Source: JACJYC01 sp964558465 (GTDB taxonomy: Bacteria; Bacteroidota; Bacteroidia; Chitinophagales; Saprospiraceae). From it: DNA of 6,270 nt. Location of the stretch: the NCBI GenBank assembly GCA_964558465.1, contig CAZLEF010000146.1, forward strand, positions 1 through 6,270, written 5' to 3'. The notes beneath the pieces are model-generated. The model saw only the letters and a list, made by a program, of their open reading frames with translations. It had not been told where the DNA came from and did not search any database. The position numbers were made by a program, and so were the translations under genes. Of this stretch, positions 1 through 5,969 are shown piece after piece (position 1 is the stretch's first letter; the number at the start of each line of letters is the position of its first letter).

Positions 1-22
1 AAATGCTCCGCCTTCCGCTTAA

Positions 23-358
23 TCACCACCATCACCACCACCACCACCACCACCATCACCCCATTGGTGGCACAATCCCCAATACGAACCCACCGCAGAT
101 GAAATAAAACAATACCGCAAAATGCGGCGAAACATGCTCATCCCCAAAATATTAGGAAAATTTCAGATGTTGACCTCCAAACAAATAAACATCTTGCGGA
201 ATACCCCCGGTGTAAAAAATTGGCAACACGATTATCACGACCACGTTATCCGCAATGAAGTATCCTACTGGTTCATAAAAAATTACATTATCGAAAATCC
301 ATCAAAATGGAAAGAGGATACCTTTTACGGTCCGGGAAAAAAAGGATTGACGCAATGA
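23..358 (+). CDS. C-terminal part of a REP-associated tyrosine transposase (RAYT, Y1/IS200-like), probably broken
   Basis: The open frame runs from just after an in-frame TAA at 20-22 to TGA at 356-358; the first ATG is at 122 (78 residues), but family-like sequence begins earlier, around position 62 (HWWHNPQYEPTADEIKQYRK). RAYTs are single-strand HUH/Y1 transposases that act on REP palindromes. Seen here are the typical C-terminal pieces: LIPKILGKFQM, SKQIN...R.TPG, WQHDYHDHVIRNE and KNYIIENPSKW. By analogy with IS608-type enzymes, the Tyr of KNYIIENP (residue 55 counted from the ATG at 122) would be the catalytic tyrosine. The HUH motif would lie left of the window. The linker is encoded by a CCA/TCA repeat (Pro/Ser-rich). 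Because of the TAA just before that repeat, the upstream half can join only by a frame change inside the repeat, so the gene is either slipped out of frame or a remnant. The family is fairly sure; intactness is doubtful. Confidence 0.72.
   Translation, partial: SPPSPPPPPPPSPHWWHNPQYEPTADEIKQYRKMRRNMLIPKILGKFQMLTSKQINILRNTPGVKNWQHDYHDHVIRNEVSYWFIKNYIIENPSKWKEDTFYGPGKKGLTQ
24..59. repeat. CAC/CCA trinucleotide microsatellite
   Basis: Twelve consecutive trinucleotides, ten CAC and two CAT, lie in the linker-coding region of the RAYT fragment. In the transposase frame it reads as Pro with a few Ser (CCA/TCA); one frame over it reads as twelve His. Such repeats change length easily by polymerase slippage, so a gain or loss of bases not divisible by three would switch the frame feeding into the transposase C-terminus. 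Confidence 0.9.
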
Positions 359-395
359 GAGGGGAGGGGATTGGAATACTGGGTGGAGTAACCCT

Positions 396-1391
396 TTACC
401 CCTGAGAACTCACCCCCAAAAAATAGATCGGCAACAGCGGCAGCCGATTTTTATCCTCGTCGGTCATCTGGTCGTAGAATTCCTGCCACAGGGCGATAAA
501 ACGCCCGAAGTCGATCAGTTCGATATGTTTGTGGGACTCGCGGGCGGTGCGTTCCGCTTCGGAGGTGAAATGGCCGGAAGTGACAAACAGCCCTACGTCG
601 CCGGGTTTGCTCAATACCCCGATGAGTTGGCGGATATCTTCGACGGTCACCGGGTTGTCGGGCCGGTGTTTGACCTGCACTTTGATCCGGGGTTCCTGGG
701 CGCCGAGGGGGTCGGAATAAGCGATGATGTCCACCCCACCATCTTTGCCGCGTTTTGAGACATGCGGTACGTAATAGCCCATAGTGCGCAGGAGAGCGGC
801 TGCAAGGTCCTGAAAATCGTAGGGATTTTTGTTCCGGATAAAATCGAGGATGCCTTCCATAGCCTGTTCTTCATACTGGTTCAGGAGGGCTTTTTGTTTT
901 TGGGCGTCGTCGAGGGGTTCGATATCCGTTTCAAGGTCGCGGCGGGCTTTTTTATGGCGAGCCTTCCACTCCCGGTATTTGGCTGTGGCGCTTTCCAGCA
1001 ACATTTCCGGGCCCAGTTTCATCGCTTTTTCGCCTTCGGGCGTGAGGATCCAGACGCCGTTGTCCTTTTGGATGTACCCGGCCTTGATGCAGTCGATGGT
1101 ATAAAAATGTAGGATGGATTCCCAGCGCACGTACCCCGTTTTTTCGTACCGCTCCCGCTCCCAGGAGGTAAACGGCACAATTTTCCCAACCTGGTCCACC
1201 AATTCTCTGCCCCGCATCTCGCCGCCGGCCTCCAACAGGATTTCAAAAGCGGCGAAGACGGCCTTGATGGCGGTCTGTTTGGTTGATGATGTTTTTTTTG
1301 ACATGGTGTGGAGTGGATTTCGGTTTTCAAAAGTAGGTTTTTTCTGGGATTCATCGGGGCCTGCCTTTTGGGCTTTCTCAAAATTATTCAT
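396..1391 (-). CDS. Mrr-family restriction endonuclease (Mrr_N plus Mrr_cat-like)
   Basis: This 331-residue protein resembles Mrr-type (type IV, modification-dependent) restriction enzymes of the PD-(D/E)XK fold, which cut modified or foreign DNA in the cytoplasm. Residues about 38-125 form a Mrr_N-like winged helix (AIKAVFAAFEILLEAGGEM..., GYVRWESILHFYTIDCIKAGYI, GVWILTPEGEKAM). Residues about 130-175 are charged and helical, a likely linker. Residues about 178-300 are the nuclease: YDFQDLAAALLRTMGY, then GGVDII with D221, then KVQVKH with Q239 and K241 as the catalytic QxK, then GLFVTSGHFTSEA and IELIDFGRF. The first 29 residues look unconserved; Met30 (ATG at 1304-1302, MSKKTSSTKQT) is a plausible alternative start. 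No methyltransferase or helicase partner lies nearby. It converges with the RAYT fragment (37 bases apart) and is divergent from the lipoprotein gene. The family call is strong; the modification it recognises is unknown. Confidence 0.88.
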   Translation of the reverse strand: MNNFEKAQKAGPDESQKKPTFENRNPLHTMSKKTSSTKQTAIKAVFAAFEILLEAGGEMRGRELVDQVGKIVPFTSWERERYEKTGYVRWESILHFYTIDCIKAGYIQKDNGVWILTPEGEKAMKLGPEMLLESATAKYREWKARHKKARRDLETDIEPLDDAQKQKALLNQYEEQAMEGILDFIRNKNPYDFQDLAAALLRTMGYYVPHVSKRGKDGGVDIIAYSDPLGAQEPRIKVQVKHRPDNPVTVEDIRQLIGVLSKPGDVGLFVTSGHFTSEAERTARESHKHIELIDFGRFIALWQEFYDQMTDEDKNRLPLLPIYFLGVSSQG

Positions 1392-1412
1392 TCATTACAT
1401 TACGGCCTTCGT

Positions 1413-1441
1413 CAAATTACTCACCAGGCTCGTTCATCCAA
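1413..1441 (-). promoter_or_regulatory. weak candidate promoter for the Mrr-like gene
   Basis: Read on the minus strand there is TTG (1441-1439), a 19-base spacer, then TAATTTG (1419-1413). This is close to, but one base shorter than, the Bacteroidota -7 box TAnnTTTG. It ends 21 bases before the ATG at 1391. It would give a very short leader if the longer start is used, or a leader of about 100 bases if Met30 is the start. The match is imperfect and could be chance. Confidence 0.25.
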
Positions 1442-1442
1442 T

Positions 1443-1474
1443 CTTGAATTTTCTTTAAAAAAGATATATATTTC
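1443..1474 (+). promoter_or_regulatory. candidate Bacteroidota-type promoter for the EGF-like lipoprotein gene
   Basis: CTTG (1443-1446), a 20-base spacer and TATATTTC (1467-1474) match the -33 TTTG / -7 TAnnTTTG pattern known for Bacteroidota sigma-ABfr, with one mismatch in each box. Transcription would begin near 1480 and give a leader of about 30 bases before the ATG at 1510. No Shine-Dalgarno sequence precedes that ATG, which is usual in this phylum. Confidence 0.45.
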
Positions 1475-1509
1475 AATAACACTGATTCTTACATCTAAAC
1501 CACTCAGTC

Positions 1510-2142
1510 ATGAACTCCAGAAAAAAACTTTTGATCCCAGTCGCTGCATTCGCTTGTTTTACTTTGGCATTCTTATTCTATTCAGGCTGCCTTTACCTGA
1601 CCTGCGAAGAGATCGGTTGCGGAAAATACGGAAATTGCGAAAAGGGGATGTGCCGGTGCGACGAAGGTTGGGACGGACTGGCTTGCACCTCAGAGATCAC
1701 CCCCGTCCGGATCTGTGTCAAAAAGGTGAAGGTGGTGTTGCTGCCGAAAAACCTGAACAAGGGGATCAACGGAGGCGAGACGTCCGAAAATCTGTACCCC
1801 GATTTAATACTGCGGCTCTGGAGATTGAACTCCCCCCTGGAACCGCTCCTGGACGGGTTTGATGAAAACGATTTTGGCGGCGTTTTGACCGGCCACAACC
1901 CGCTGCTCCCCGCCGAGTTTGAACTCAATTCGGGAAACGGCGGATGCCTGAGTTTCCCCACCAGGGATTACCGGCTGGCCGTTTACAATGACGAGGGGCC
2001 CGCGGGCTTTGATAGCGGAGATCCCCTCCTTGGCGGGGTCACTTTTATTCCGTATACCGAGGGCAAGGAATTCCCCAACCCTATTGTTGTGCAAAATTCA
2101 AAGGTGATCTTTGAATTGGAGGCGGAGTATGTTTTTCCGTAA
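1510..2142 (+). CDS. predicted lipoprotein with EGF-like module and C2-like beta domain
   Basis: This 210-residue protein has a basic start (MNSRKK), a hydrophobic segment at residues 7-24 and a lipobox-like YSGC ending at Cys27, so it is probably exported by Sec and lipid-anchored. Residues 32-59 form a compact six-cysteine EGF-like motif (C32, C37, C43, C48, C50, C59, with the typical CRC-x-EGWDGLAC ending), a module frequent in Bacteroidota surface lipoproteins. The rest (about 66-210) is predicted beta-rich: PDLILRLWRL, then YRLAVYNDEG...FDSGDPLLGGVTFIPY, then VIFELEAEYVFP. The order 'strand - VYnDe - D - DPLLGG - strand' resembles the calcium-loop region of C2-type sandwiches, but that is an inference. 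Two further cysteines (C69, C146) could pair. No clear acidic surface-export signal follows Cys27. No enzymatic motif is visible; function is unknown, with a role in surface adhesion or binding possible. It stands alone and converges on the M36 peptidase gene. Confidence 0.75.
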   Translation: MNSRKKLLIPVAAFACFTLAFLFYSGCLYLTCEEIGCGKYGNCEKGMCRCDEGWDGLACTSEITPVRICVKKVKVVLLPKNLNKGINGGETSENLYPDLILRLWRLNSPLEPLLDGFDENDFGGVLTGHNPLLPAEFELNSGNGGCLSFPTRDYRLAVYNDEGPAGFDSGDPLLGGVTFIPYTEGKEFPNPIVVQNSKVIFELEAEYVFP

Positions 2143-2180
2143 TGCAGGTGATTTAGAAGCGCAAAAGATACCTGTATGAA

Positions 2181-2244
2181 ATTCTCCCGCAGATTTCCGC
2201 AGACCATTGGACCGCCAACCATCCGCGAAAATCCGCGGGAGAAT
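2181..2244. repeat. large imperfect palindrome (REP/BIME-like or bidirectional terminator)
   Basis: Arms of 23 bases (2181-2203 and 2222-2244) are inverted copies differing at only three positions; both outer ends share ATTCTCCCGC / GCGGGAGAAT exactly. The 18-base loop itself holds a small TTGG-accg-CCAA stem (2207-2218). It lies between the convergent lipoprotein and M36 peptidase genes, so it could stop transcription from both sides. There is no clear U-tract on either strand. The CCGC(A/G)GATTT(C/T)CGC(A/G)GA arms look like the dispersed palindromes that RAYT enzymes mobilise, and a RAYT fragment lies 1.8 kb away. Which role applies cannot be told from this window. Confidence 0.65.
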
Positions 2245-2328
2245 ATTCCAGCAATATCAGGAATTTATGAACATCATCTTCAAGGTCTCCAATGAGCCGG
2301 TTGATTCCTCACTCCTGCCGAAACAGTG

Positions 2329-2363
2329 ACTGAAGACTGCCAACTGCAGACTGAAGACTGCCC
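2329..2363. repeat. degenerate heptamer tandem array ACTGnnn
   Basis: Five consecutive 7-base units read ACTGAAG, ACTGCCA, ACTGCAG, ACTGAAG, ACTGCCC, followed by a decayed ACTTCTC. The first four bases are constant and the last three vary, which gives a 14-base direct repeat (2328-2341 and 2349-2362). It sits just beyond the stop codon of the M36 peptidase gene. Heptanucleotide intergenic repeats of this general style occur in several bacterial groups; no function is evident here. Confidence 0.7.
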
Positions 2364-2375
2364 ACTTCTCCCAAA

Positions 2376-5300
2376 TTACCGCGATATCCCCGCCTTAGCC
2401 GCACAAATATCCACCGTAGCATTAATACAAGCCAACCCATCCGTCAGTTCCGTCAAATGCGGGACCAAGACCAGGTTGCCCAGCGCAAAATTCGCCACCC
2501 GCATCAGTTCATCGATATCCGCCGTGGCAGAAACCGTTTGCAGAACGATCGGCGCAAACGCGCAGTCCAGGTCGGCTAATTTGGTGGTTCCATAATCCGG
2601 GTCCAGGCGCAGGATCAGGGACAGTTTCAGTACTTCCGCCATCAAAGGATTGGCCAGACTCCCGTCCGGATTCACCGGGTTGTTACCCGGTTTGCAATCC
2701 GCAGTCACGGTCTGATTGCCCCTTTTCAATCCTCTGATGGCGCCGCCGTCTGCAGGCATCCATTTCAAGATACATGCGGCCGATTCCACGCCGATGGTGA
2801 GGGTGGTGCTGGTGGCGCCCAGTACAAGCGGATCGGGATTGCCGTCGCCGTTTACGTCCTTGCTCAGTGCTTCCTCGATCAATGGAAGGGTGTTCTTCTG
2901 GATTTGCTGGGTGCAACTGCTTTGGTTGTTCCAGGTATCTGTTGCCGTCCAGGTGCGGTTGATCAGGCAGAGCCATTCGCAATCGCCGTTAACGGTGGCA
3001 TCGGTAAAGGTAATACCCGGCGCCGGATCGCAGTTGTCGGTCGCGGTCGCCAGTCCCGTTGTGTTGGGATTGATATCGCATGCCACAATAATGTCGGCCG
3101 GGCAAACGATGACGGGCGGAATATGGTCGACCGCTTCCGGTACGACAAACGTCCGGCTTTCCATACAGCCGAGGTCGTCTGTTATAAAGATGGTATACGT
3201 GCCGGCGCAAACGCCTGTAATATCTTTGGTGGTCTGGCCTGTATTCCAAAGGTAAGAAATCGTGCCGTAGCCGCCCGTGACCGTTAAAGTGACCGAGGCG
3301 TCGCAACTTCCGGGGCAGGTGGGAGCGGTAATAGCGGCAGTGGGAACGTCTACCGGGGTATAAAAGGATTCCACTACGCCGGATGTGGTAAAGGAGGCCG
3401 GAGAGGTAGCGTCCGGGCCCAATCCCCGCTTGGCAAATCCCTTCCACAGGAGGCATTGGTTCGCCCCGCCGTTGTTGACCATGTCGGCCAGCAAAATGGC
3501 GTCGCGGGCCTGGATCAAAGTTGGGGAATTGGTTGTGAGCAGCCCAAGTCCGTCGGTAACCAGTTGCAAAATCAGGTCGTTGCCGATATTAAAGCCGTAG
3601 AAATTGATCAGATTGGCGCGGCATTCCCATAGGGCCGCGCACCAGATTTCGCCGATCTGGTGTACGGCATTTGGTGCGCCGCCCACCAGCCAGTTGGCAG
3701 TAGGGATCAAAGGATCGGCTGCAAACTGGGCCGGGTCGATGTCCGCATACGTCATCGGCGACTGGCCCATATTCGTGGAATAGGGGTACCTGCGGATGCC
3801 GAAATAATAATTGTCGGCCCAGCCCGGCGCTTCCGCCACCCAATTGAGCATGGAGTACCCTCCCATGGCGTAAGTTCCGTTGACATCGTCTCCGGGCTGA
3901 GATAAAAGCGCCAATGCATAAAAATCAGACCATCCCTCGCCCATACCCTGTGCCTGAAGGCCGGACAGGCCGCCGGCCAGTCGGTTGGAGAGGCCGTGTG
4001 TCAGTTCATGGATGGCGATCTCCTGGTCGAGCGCGGCATCGCGGTCCGGATTGGGCCCTGAGAATGTAAAAGCCCACCAGATCCCGGGCGAGCCGTCTGC
4101 GGGCGTGGCAAAGAATGAATTATCAAACCCGCTTTGCACCCTGATGCTGATGGCGTCGCCGCCCAGTCCGCCGAGCCCAAAATTGTTCGTTTGAAAGTTG
4201 CCGGCCGCCTCATCAAACCCGAGGTTGTACAGGCGGTCGTGGTACAGGTTCGCCCAATAAAACGCATTGACGACTGCCGACCGCTGGTTATCCGGGTCGG
4301 AGGGCGGAAGCGTCAAATCCAGCGGAAAATCAAAGTTTTGGGTAGCAGAAGTGGGCCTGGGCGCCTCAGGTGTTCCATCACCGTTGGTATCGATGAAGGC
4401 GTCGGCGTTGTTGCCGGTGGTCGTGGTTCCGGCAGCGGGTATCCATCCGGCCGGGGAGGCTGCTGGGTCGCCGTTGGTTTCTACCAGTTCGCGCGTAACA
4501 AAAGGGGCCTGAGTACCAAGCGGTCTGCCTGGGCCGGGTGAAAAAGGCGCCGGACTGTCGGAGGTAAATACCCGCCATTTCGGACCGGGCGCCACTTCGC
4601 TGTTGGTCAAAGAAGTCCGTTGTAACAGGGTTCCATCCGTCGCGTCCACCAGAACCTGATAAAGAAACGGACTGTTCTGCGCGCCGAGGGTAACCCGCCA
4701 AACCAGCCGCACATCCGACCGATTGATCGCCCAATAATTGAGTTGGATCCTGGGGTCTTCGGAAAAATCACCTCCTCCTTCAAAAACGGTGGTTTGGGCA
4801 GTTCCCTCCGGGCCGGAAACGATTGGCAGAACATCCGGAATCCTGACTTCGATAGTCCCGGCTGCAATTTGTAATGCCTGATTGGCTTTGATCTTCGGTT
4901 TGGTTTTGTTCACAGCATCGGCCAGCGAAGGGATAAAATCGCTCCCGCAGTTGATGATCTCTCCTTTGGAGGTCAGGTTGAATTGCATTTCACCGCCCAA
5001 AAGATCAATCCCTTTGAGTTGTTGCTGGAATATCAACCGGCGGCGCCCCGTTTTTTTGGTGACCGCATCCCTGGTGATTCGCAAATCATCCAGATCCGGA
5101 TTGGAAAGGCTGAAAATTTCCGACTTCGACCGGACATAATCGAGTGCAATCCGGGTAGGTGTTTCCGCGCTGGGTTCCGTCAAAAATTGTTCAACGCTTC
5201 GCACCATTTTGGGGTTCCCGGTAAACAGGTTCCAGTCGACTGCAAGCCCGGGAAAAACAGCCTTCAGGTCTTCTCCGGCTTTTAATTGCCTTGACTGGAC

Positions 5301-5486
5301 GTTGTCGGCGATCCTTTGGCTTTTCAGGTTGTCCATCCGGATATCAATCTCCGGGAGCGGTTGCTGGACGGATTGAGCTGCAAGGCTGAAGCTCAGGGTC
5401 AACATAAAAAACAGGATAATGAAACGGTTAAAACACCCTGATAAACAGGGTGAAAATAATGAATGCTGAAAAAATACTGCTTTCAT
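2376..5486 (-). CDS. secreted M36 (fungalysin-like) zinc metallopeptidase with SprB-like and HYR-like domains
   Basis: This 1036-residue extracellular endopeptidase has a signal peptide at about residues 20-37 (hydrophobic core FIILFFMLTLSFSLAA, likely cleavage near AAQ) after an unusually long 19-residue n-region. Residues about 55-290 are an FTP/PepSY-like propeptide (for example LIFQQQLKGIDLLGGEM and WRVTLGAQNSPFLYQVLVDATDGTLL). The catalytic M36 domain covers about 300-705: TTTTGNNADAFIDTNGDG (calcium-loop-like), GFDEAAGNFQTNNFG, zinc motif HELTH (H493, E494, H497) and EGWSD with E517 as third ligand, then HQIGEIWCAALWE (609-621). Residues about 715-784 match a SprB repeat (CPGSCDASVTLTVTGGYGTISYLW...GTYTIFITDDLGC). 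Residues about 788-862 are HYR-like (PPVIVCPADIIVACD, ATDNCD, WTATD). A DVNGDGNPD loop (877-885) precedes a C-terminal module of about 150 residues with paired cysteines. The usual type IX sorting tail is not recognisable. All catalytic residues are present, so it is probably active. Start chosen at 5486: the next Met (residue 28) would leave no proper signal peptide. Confidence 0.93.
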   Translation of the reverse strand: MKAVFFQHSLFSPCLSGCFNRFIILFFMLTLSFSLAAQSVQQPLPEIDIRMDNLKSQRIADNVQSRQLKAGEDLKAVFPGLAVDWNLFTGNPKMVRSVEQFLTEPSAETPTRIALDYVRSKSEIFSLSNPDLDDLRITRDAVTKKTGRRRLIFQQQLKGIDLLGGEMQFNLTSKGEIINCGSDFIPSLADAVNKTKPKIKANQALQIAAGTIEVRIPDVLPIVSGPEGTAQTTVFEGGGDFSEDPRIQLNYWAINRSDVRLVWRVTLGAQNSPFLYQVLVDATDGTLLQRTSLTNSEVAPGPKWRVFTSDSPAPFSPGPGRPLGTQAPFVTRELVETNGDPAASPAGWIPAAGTTTTGNNADAFIDTNGDGTPEAPRPTSATQNFDFPLDLTLPPSDPDNQRSAVVNAFYWANLYHDRLYNLGFDEAAGNFQTNNFGLGGLGGDAISIRVQSGFDNSFFATPADGSPGIWWAFTFSGPNPDRDAALDQEIAIHELTHGLSNRLAGGLSGLQAQGMGEGWSDFYALALLSQPGDDVNGTYAMGGYSMLNWVAEAPGWADNYYFGIRRYPYSTNMGQSPMTYADIDPAQFAADPLIPTANWLVGGAPNAVHQIGEIWCAALWECRANLINFYGFNIGNDLILQLVTDGLGLLTTNSPTLIQARDAILLADMVNNGGANQCLLWKGFAKRGLGPDATSPASFTTSGVVESFYTPVDVPTAAITAPTCPGSCDASVTLTVTGGYGTISYLWNTGQTTKDITGVCAGTYTIFITDDLGCMESRTFVVPEAVDHIPPVIVCPADIIVACDINPNTTGLATATDNCDPAPGITFTDATVNGDCEWLCLINRTWTATDTWNNQSSCTQQIQKNTLPLIEEALSKDVNGDGNPDPLVLGATSTTLTIGVESAACILKWMPADGGAIRGLKRGNQTVTADCKPGNNPVNPDGSLANPLMAEVLKLSLILRLDPDYGTTKLADLDCAFAPIVLQTVSATADIDELMRVANFALGNLVLVPHLTELTDGLACINATVDICAAKAGISR
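5434..5452 (-). other. terminator-like hairpin inside the 5' end of the M36 peptidase gene
   Basis: Perfect 7-base arms CACCCTG / CAGGGTG enclose a 5-base loop; read in the gene's direction the stem is followed at once by TTTT. It covers codons 12-18, just before the hydrophobic core of the signal peptide. The shape is that of a weak intrinsic terminator or attenuator, which translation from the ATG at 5486 would melt. It could equally be coincidence or a small palindrome inserted in the signal-peptide n-region. Confidence 0.4.
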
Positions 5487-5754
5487 GGTAATTTGGATTT
5501 AGCTTAGAAAAAATAGGAGGTTTTAGAAAAATGGATTCCGACCGGCATCAACCCGGATGCAAAGGAATTTTGCAAACGATTTTGATAGCGGTATTTACCT
5601 TAATCCTGGTTAAGAAGAAAAAGTTACGGAATTGAGGAAAAAAAGAAAAACTGGAAAATGCTGATAATGCCTGGACCCAGGCCCGGAGGGAAAACAATGC
5701 GGTTTCATTTTACTTTGGGGTTTTGTTGAAAAAATAGTTTAGCTTACTGCACTG
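5487..5754 (-). other. non-coding leader region of the M36 peptidase gene
   Basis: These 268 bases hold no convincing open frame on either strand. If the promoter at 5755-5786 is real, this is a long 5' untranslated leader. It is rich in A/G homopolymer runs on the plus strand (pyrimidine-rich in the transcript) and contains a short perfect stem, GCCTGG / CCAGGC at 5669-5682. I recognise no riboswitch or RNA family here. Confidence 0.45.
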
Positions 5755-5786
5755 CAAAGCTACGGGCATTACTTGTATTTTCCAAA
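5755..5786 (-). promoter_or_regulatory. candidate Bacteroidota-type promoter for the M36 peptidase gene
   Basis: On the minus strand TTTG (5786-5783), a 20-base spacer and TAGCTTTG (5762-5755) match the -33 TTTG / -7 TAnnTTTG consensus at every fixed position. Transcription would start near 5749 and give a leader of about 260 bases before the ATG at 5486. I found no equally good box nearer to that ATG. Confidence 0.5.
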
Positions 5787-5815
5787 TTTGGTTCCGCGTA
5801 AATACCTTAAATTTG
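5787..5815 (+). promoter_or_regulatory. candidate divergent promoter toward the hairpin cluster and ATPase remnant
   Basis: TTTG (5787-5790) and TAAATTTG (5808-5815) match both consensus boxes, but the 17-base spacer is shorter than the usual 19-21. Its TTTG directly abuts the -33 box of the minus-strand promoter, so the two share the palindrome CAAATTTG (5783-5790). A transcript would start near 5822 and run through the GC-rich hairpins into the ATPase remnant. Confidence 0.35.
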
Positions 5816-5864
5816 TCCAAAAGAGACCAGGTGAAGAAAAAATTCAATATATACTTCGCGCCGC

Positions 5865-5923
5865 CCACGCCGCGGCGTGGTGCATGGAAAATTTCCCAAA
5901 AGCGCGCCACGCCCCAGGCGTGG
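5865..5923. repeat. paired GC-rich palindromes built from four CCACGCC/GGCGTGG half-sites
   Basis: A perfect 16-base palindrome CCACGCCGCGGCGTGG (5865-5880) is followed by CCACGCC-cca-GGCGTGG (5907-5923). The four half-sites alternate in orientation, so 1-2 and 3-4 can fold as two hairpins, or 2-3 can pair instead. Between them is a small A/T-centred palindrome, GGAAAATTTCC (5886-5896). The arrangement resembles a two-REP BIME. GC content jumps relative to the A/T-rich sequence on the left. Confidence 0.7.
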
Positions 5924-5936
5924 AATGCCGCAGGAT

Positions 5937-5959
5937 GGATGGTTTGCCAAAAACCATCC
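5937..5959. repeat. perfect 9-base-arm hairpin
   Basis: GGATGGTTT (5937-5945) and AAACCATCC (5951-5959) flank the loop GCCAA. It is the third stem in the cluster, 13 bases after the second GC-rich palindrome, and lies just upstream of the ATPase remnant. There is no T-run after it on the plus strand, so it is not an obvious terminator. Confidence 0.65.
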
Positions 5960-5969
5960 GACGCGCGGT

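Noticed and set aside
361..395. Terminator between the convergent RAYT fragment and Mrr-like gene
   Set aside because: Only a 4-base GGGT/ACCC stem can be drawn and no T-run follows on either strand.
525..1458. Several plus-strand open frames antisense to the Mrr-like gene (525-758, 762-1112, 1114-1458)
   Set aside because: The minus strand encodes a coherent nuclease through this region; these frames have no family features.
396..2142. Nuclease plus lipoprotein as a two-gene defence module
   Set aside because: The genes are divergent, the lipoprotein has no defence-related feature, and nothing in the window ties them together functionally.
2268..2330. Twenty-codon open frame beginning ATGAACATCATC in the convergent intergenic region
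   Set aside because: Too short, no ribosome-binding or promoter signal, and no recognisable homologue.
2716..3255. Long plus-strand open frame of 179 codons inside the peptidase gene, and similar frames at 2904-3287 and 4134-4541
   Set aside because: They lie antisense to a peptidase with clear domain matches, show no recognisable family, and are typical by-products of its codon use.
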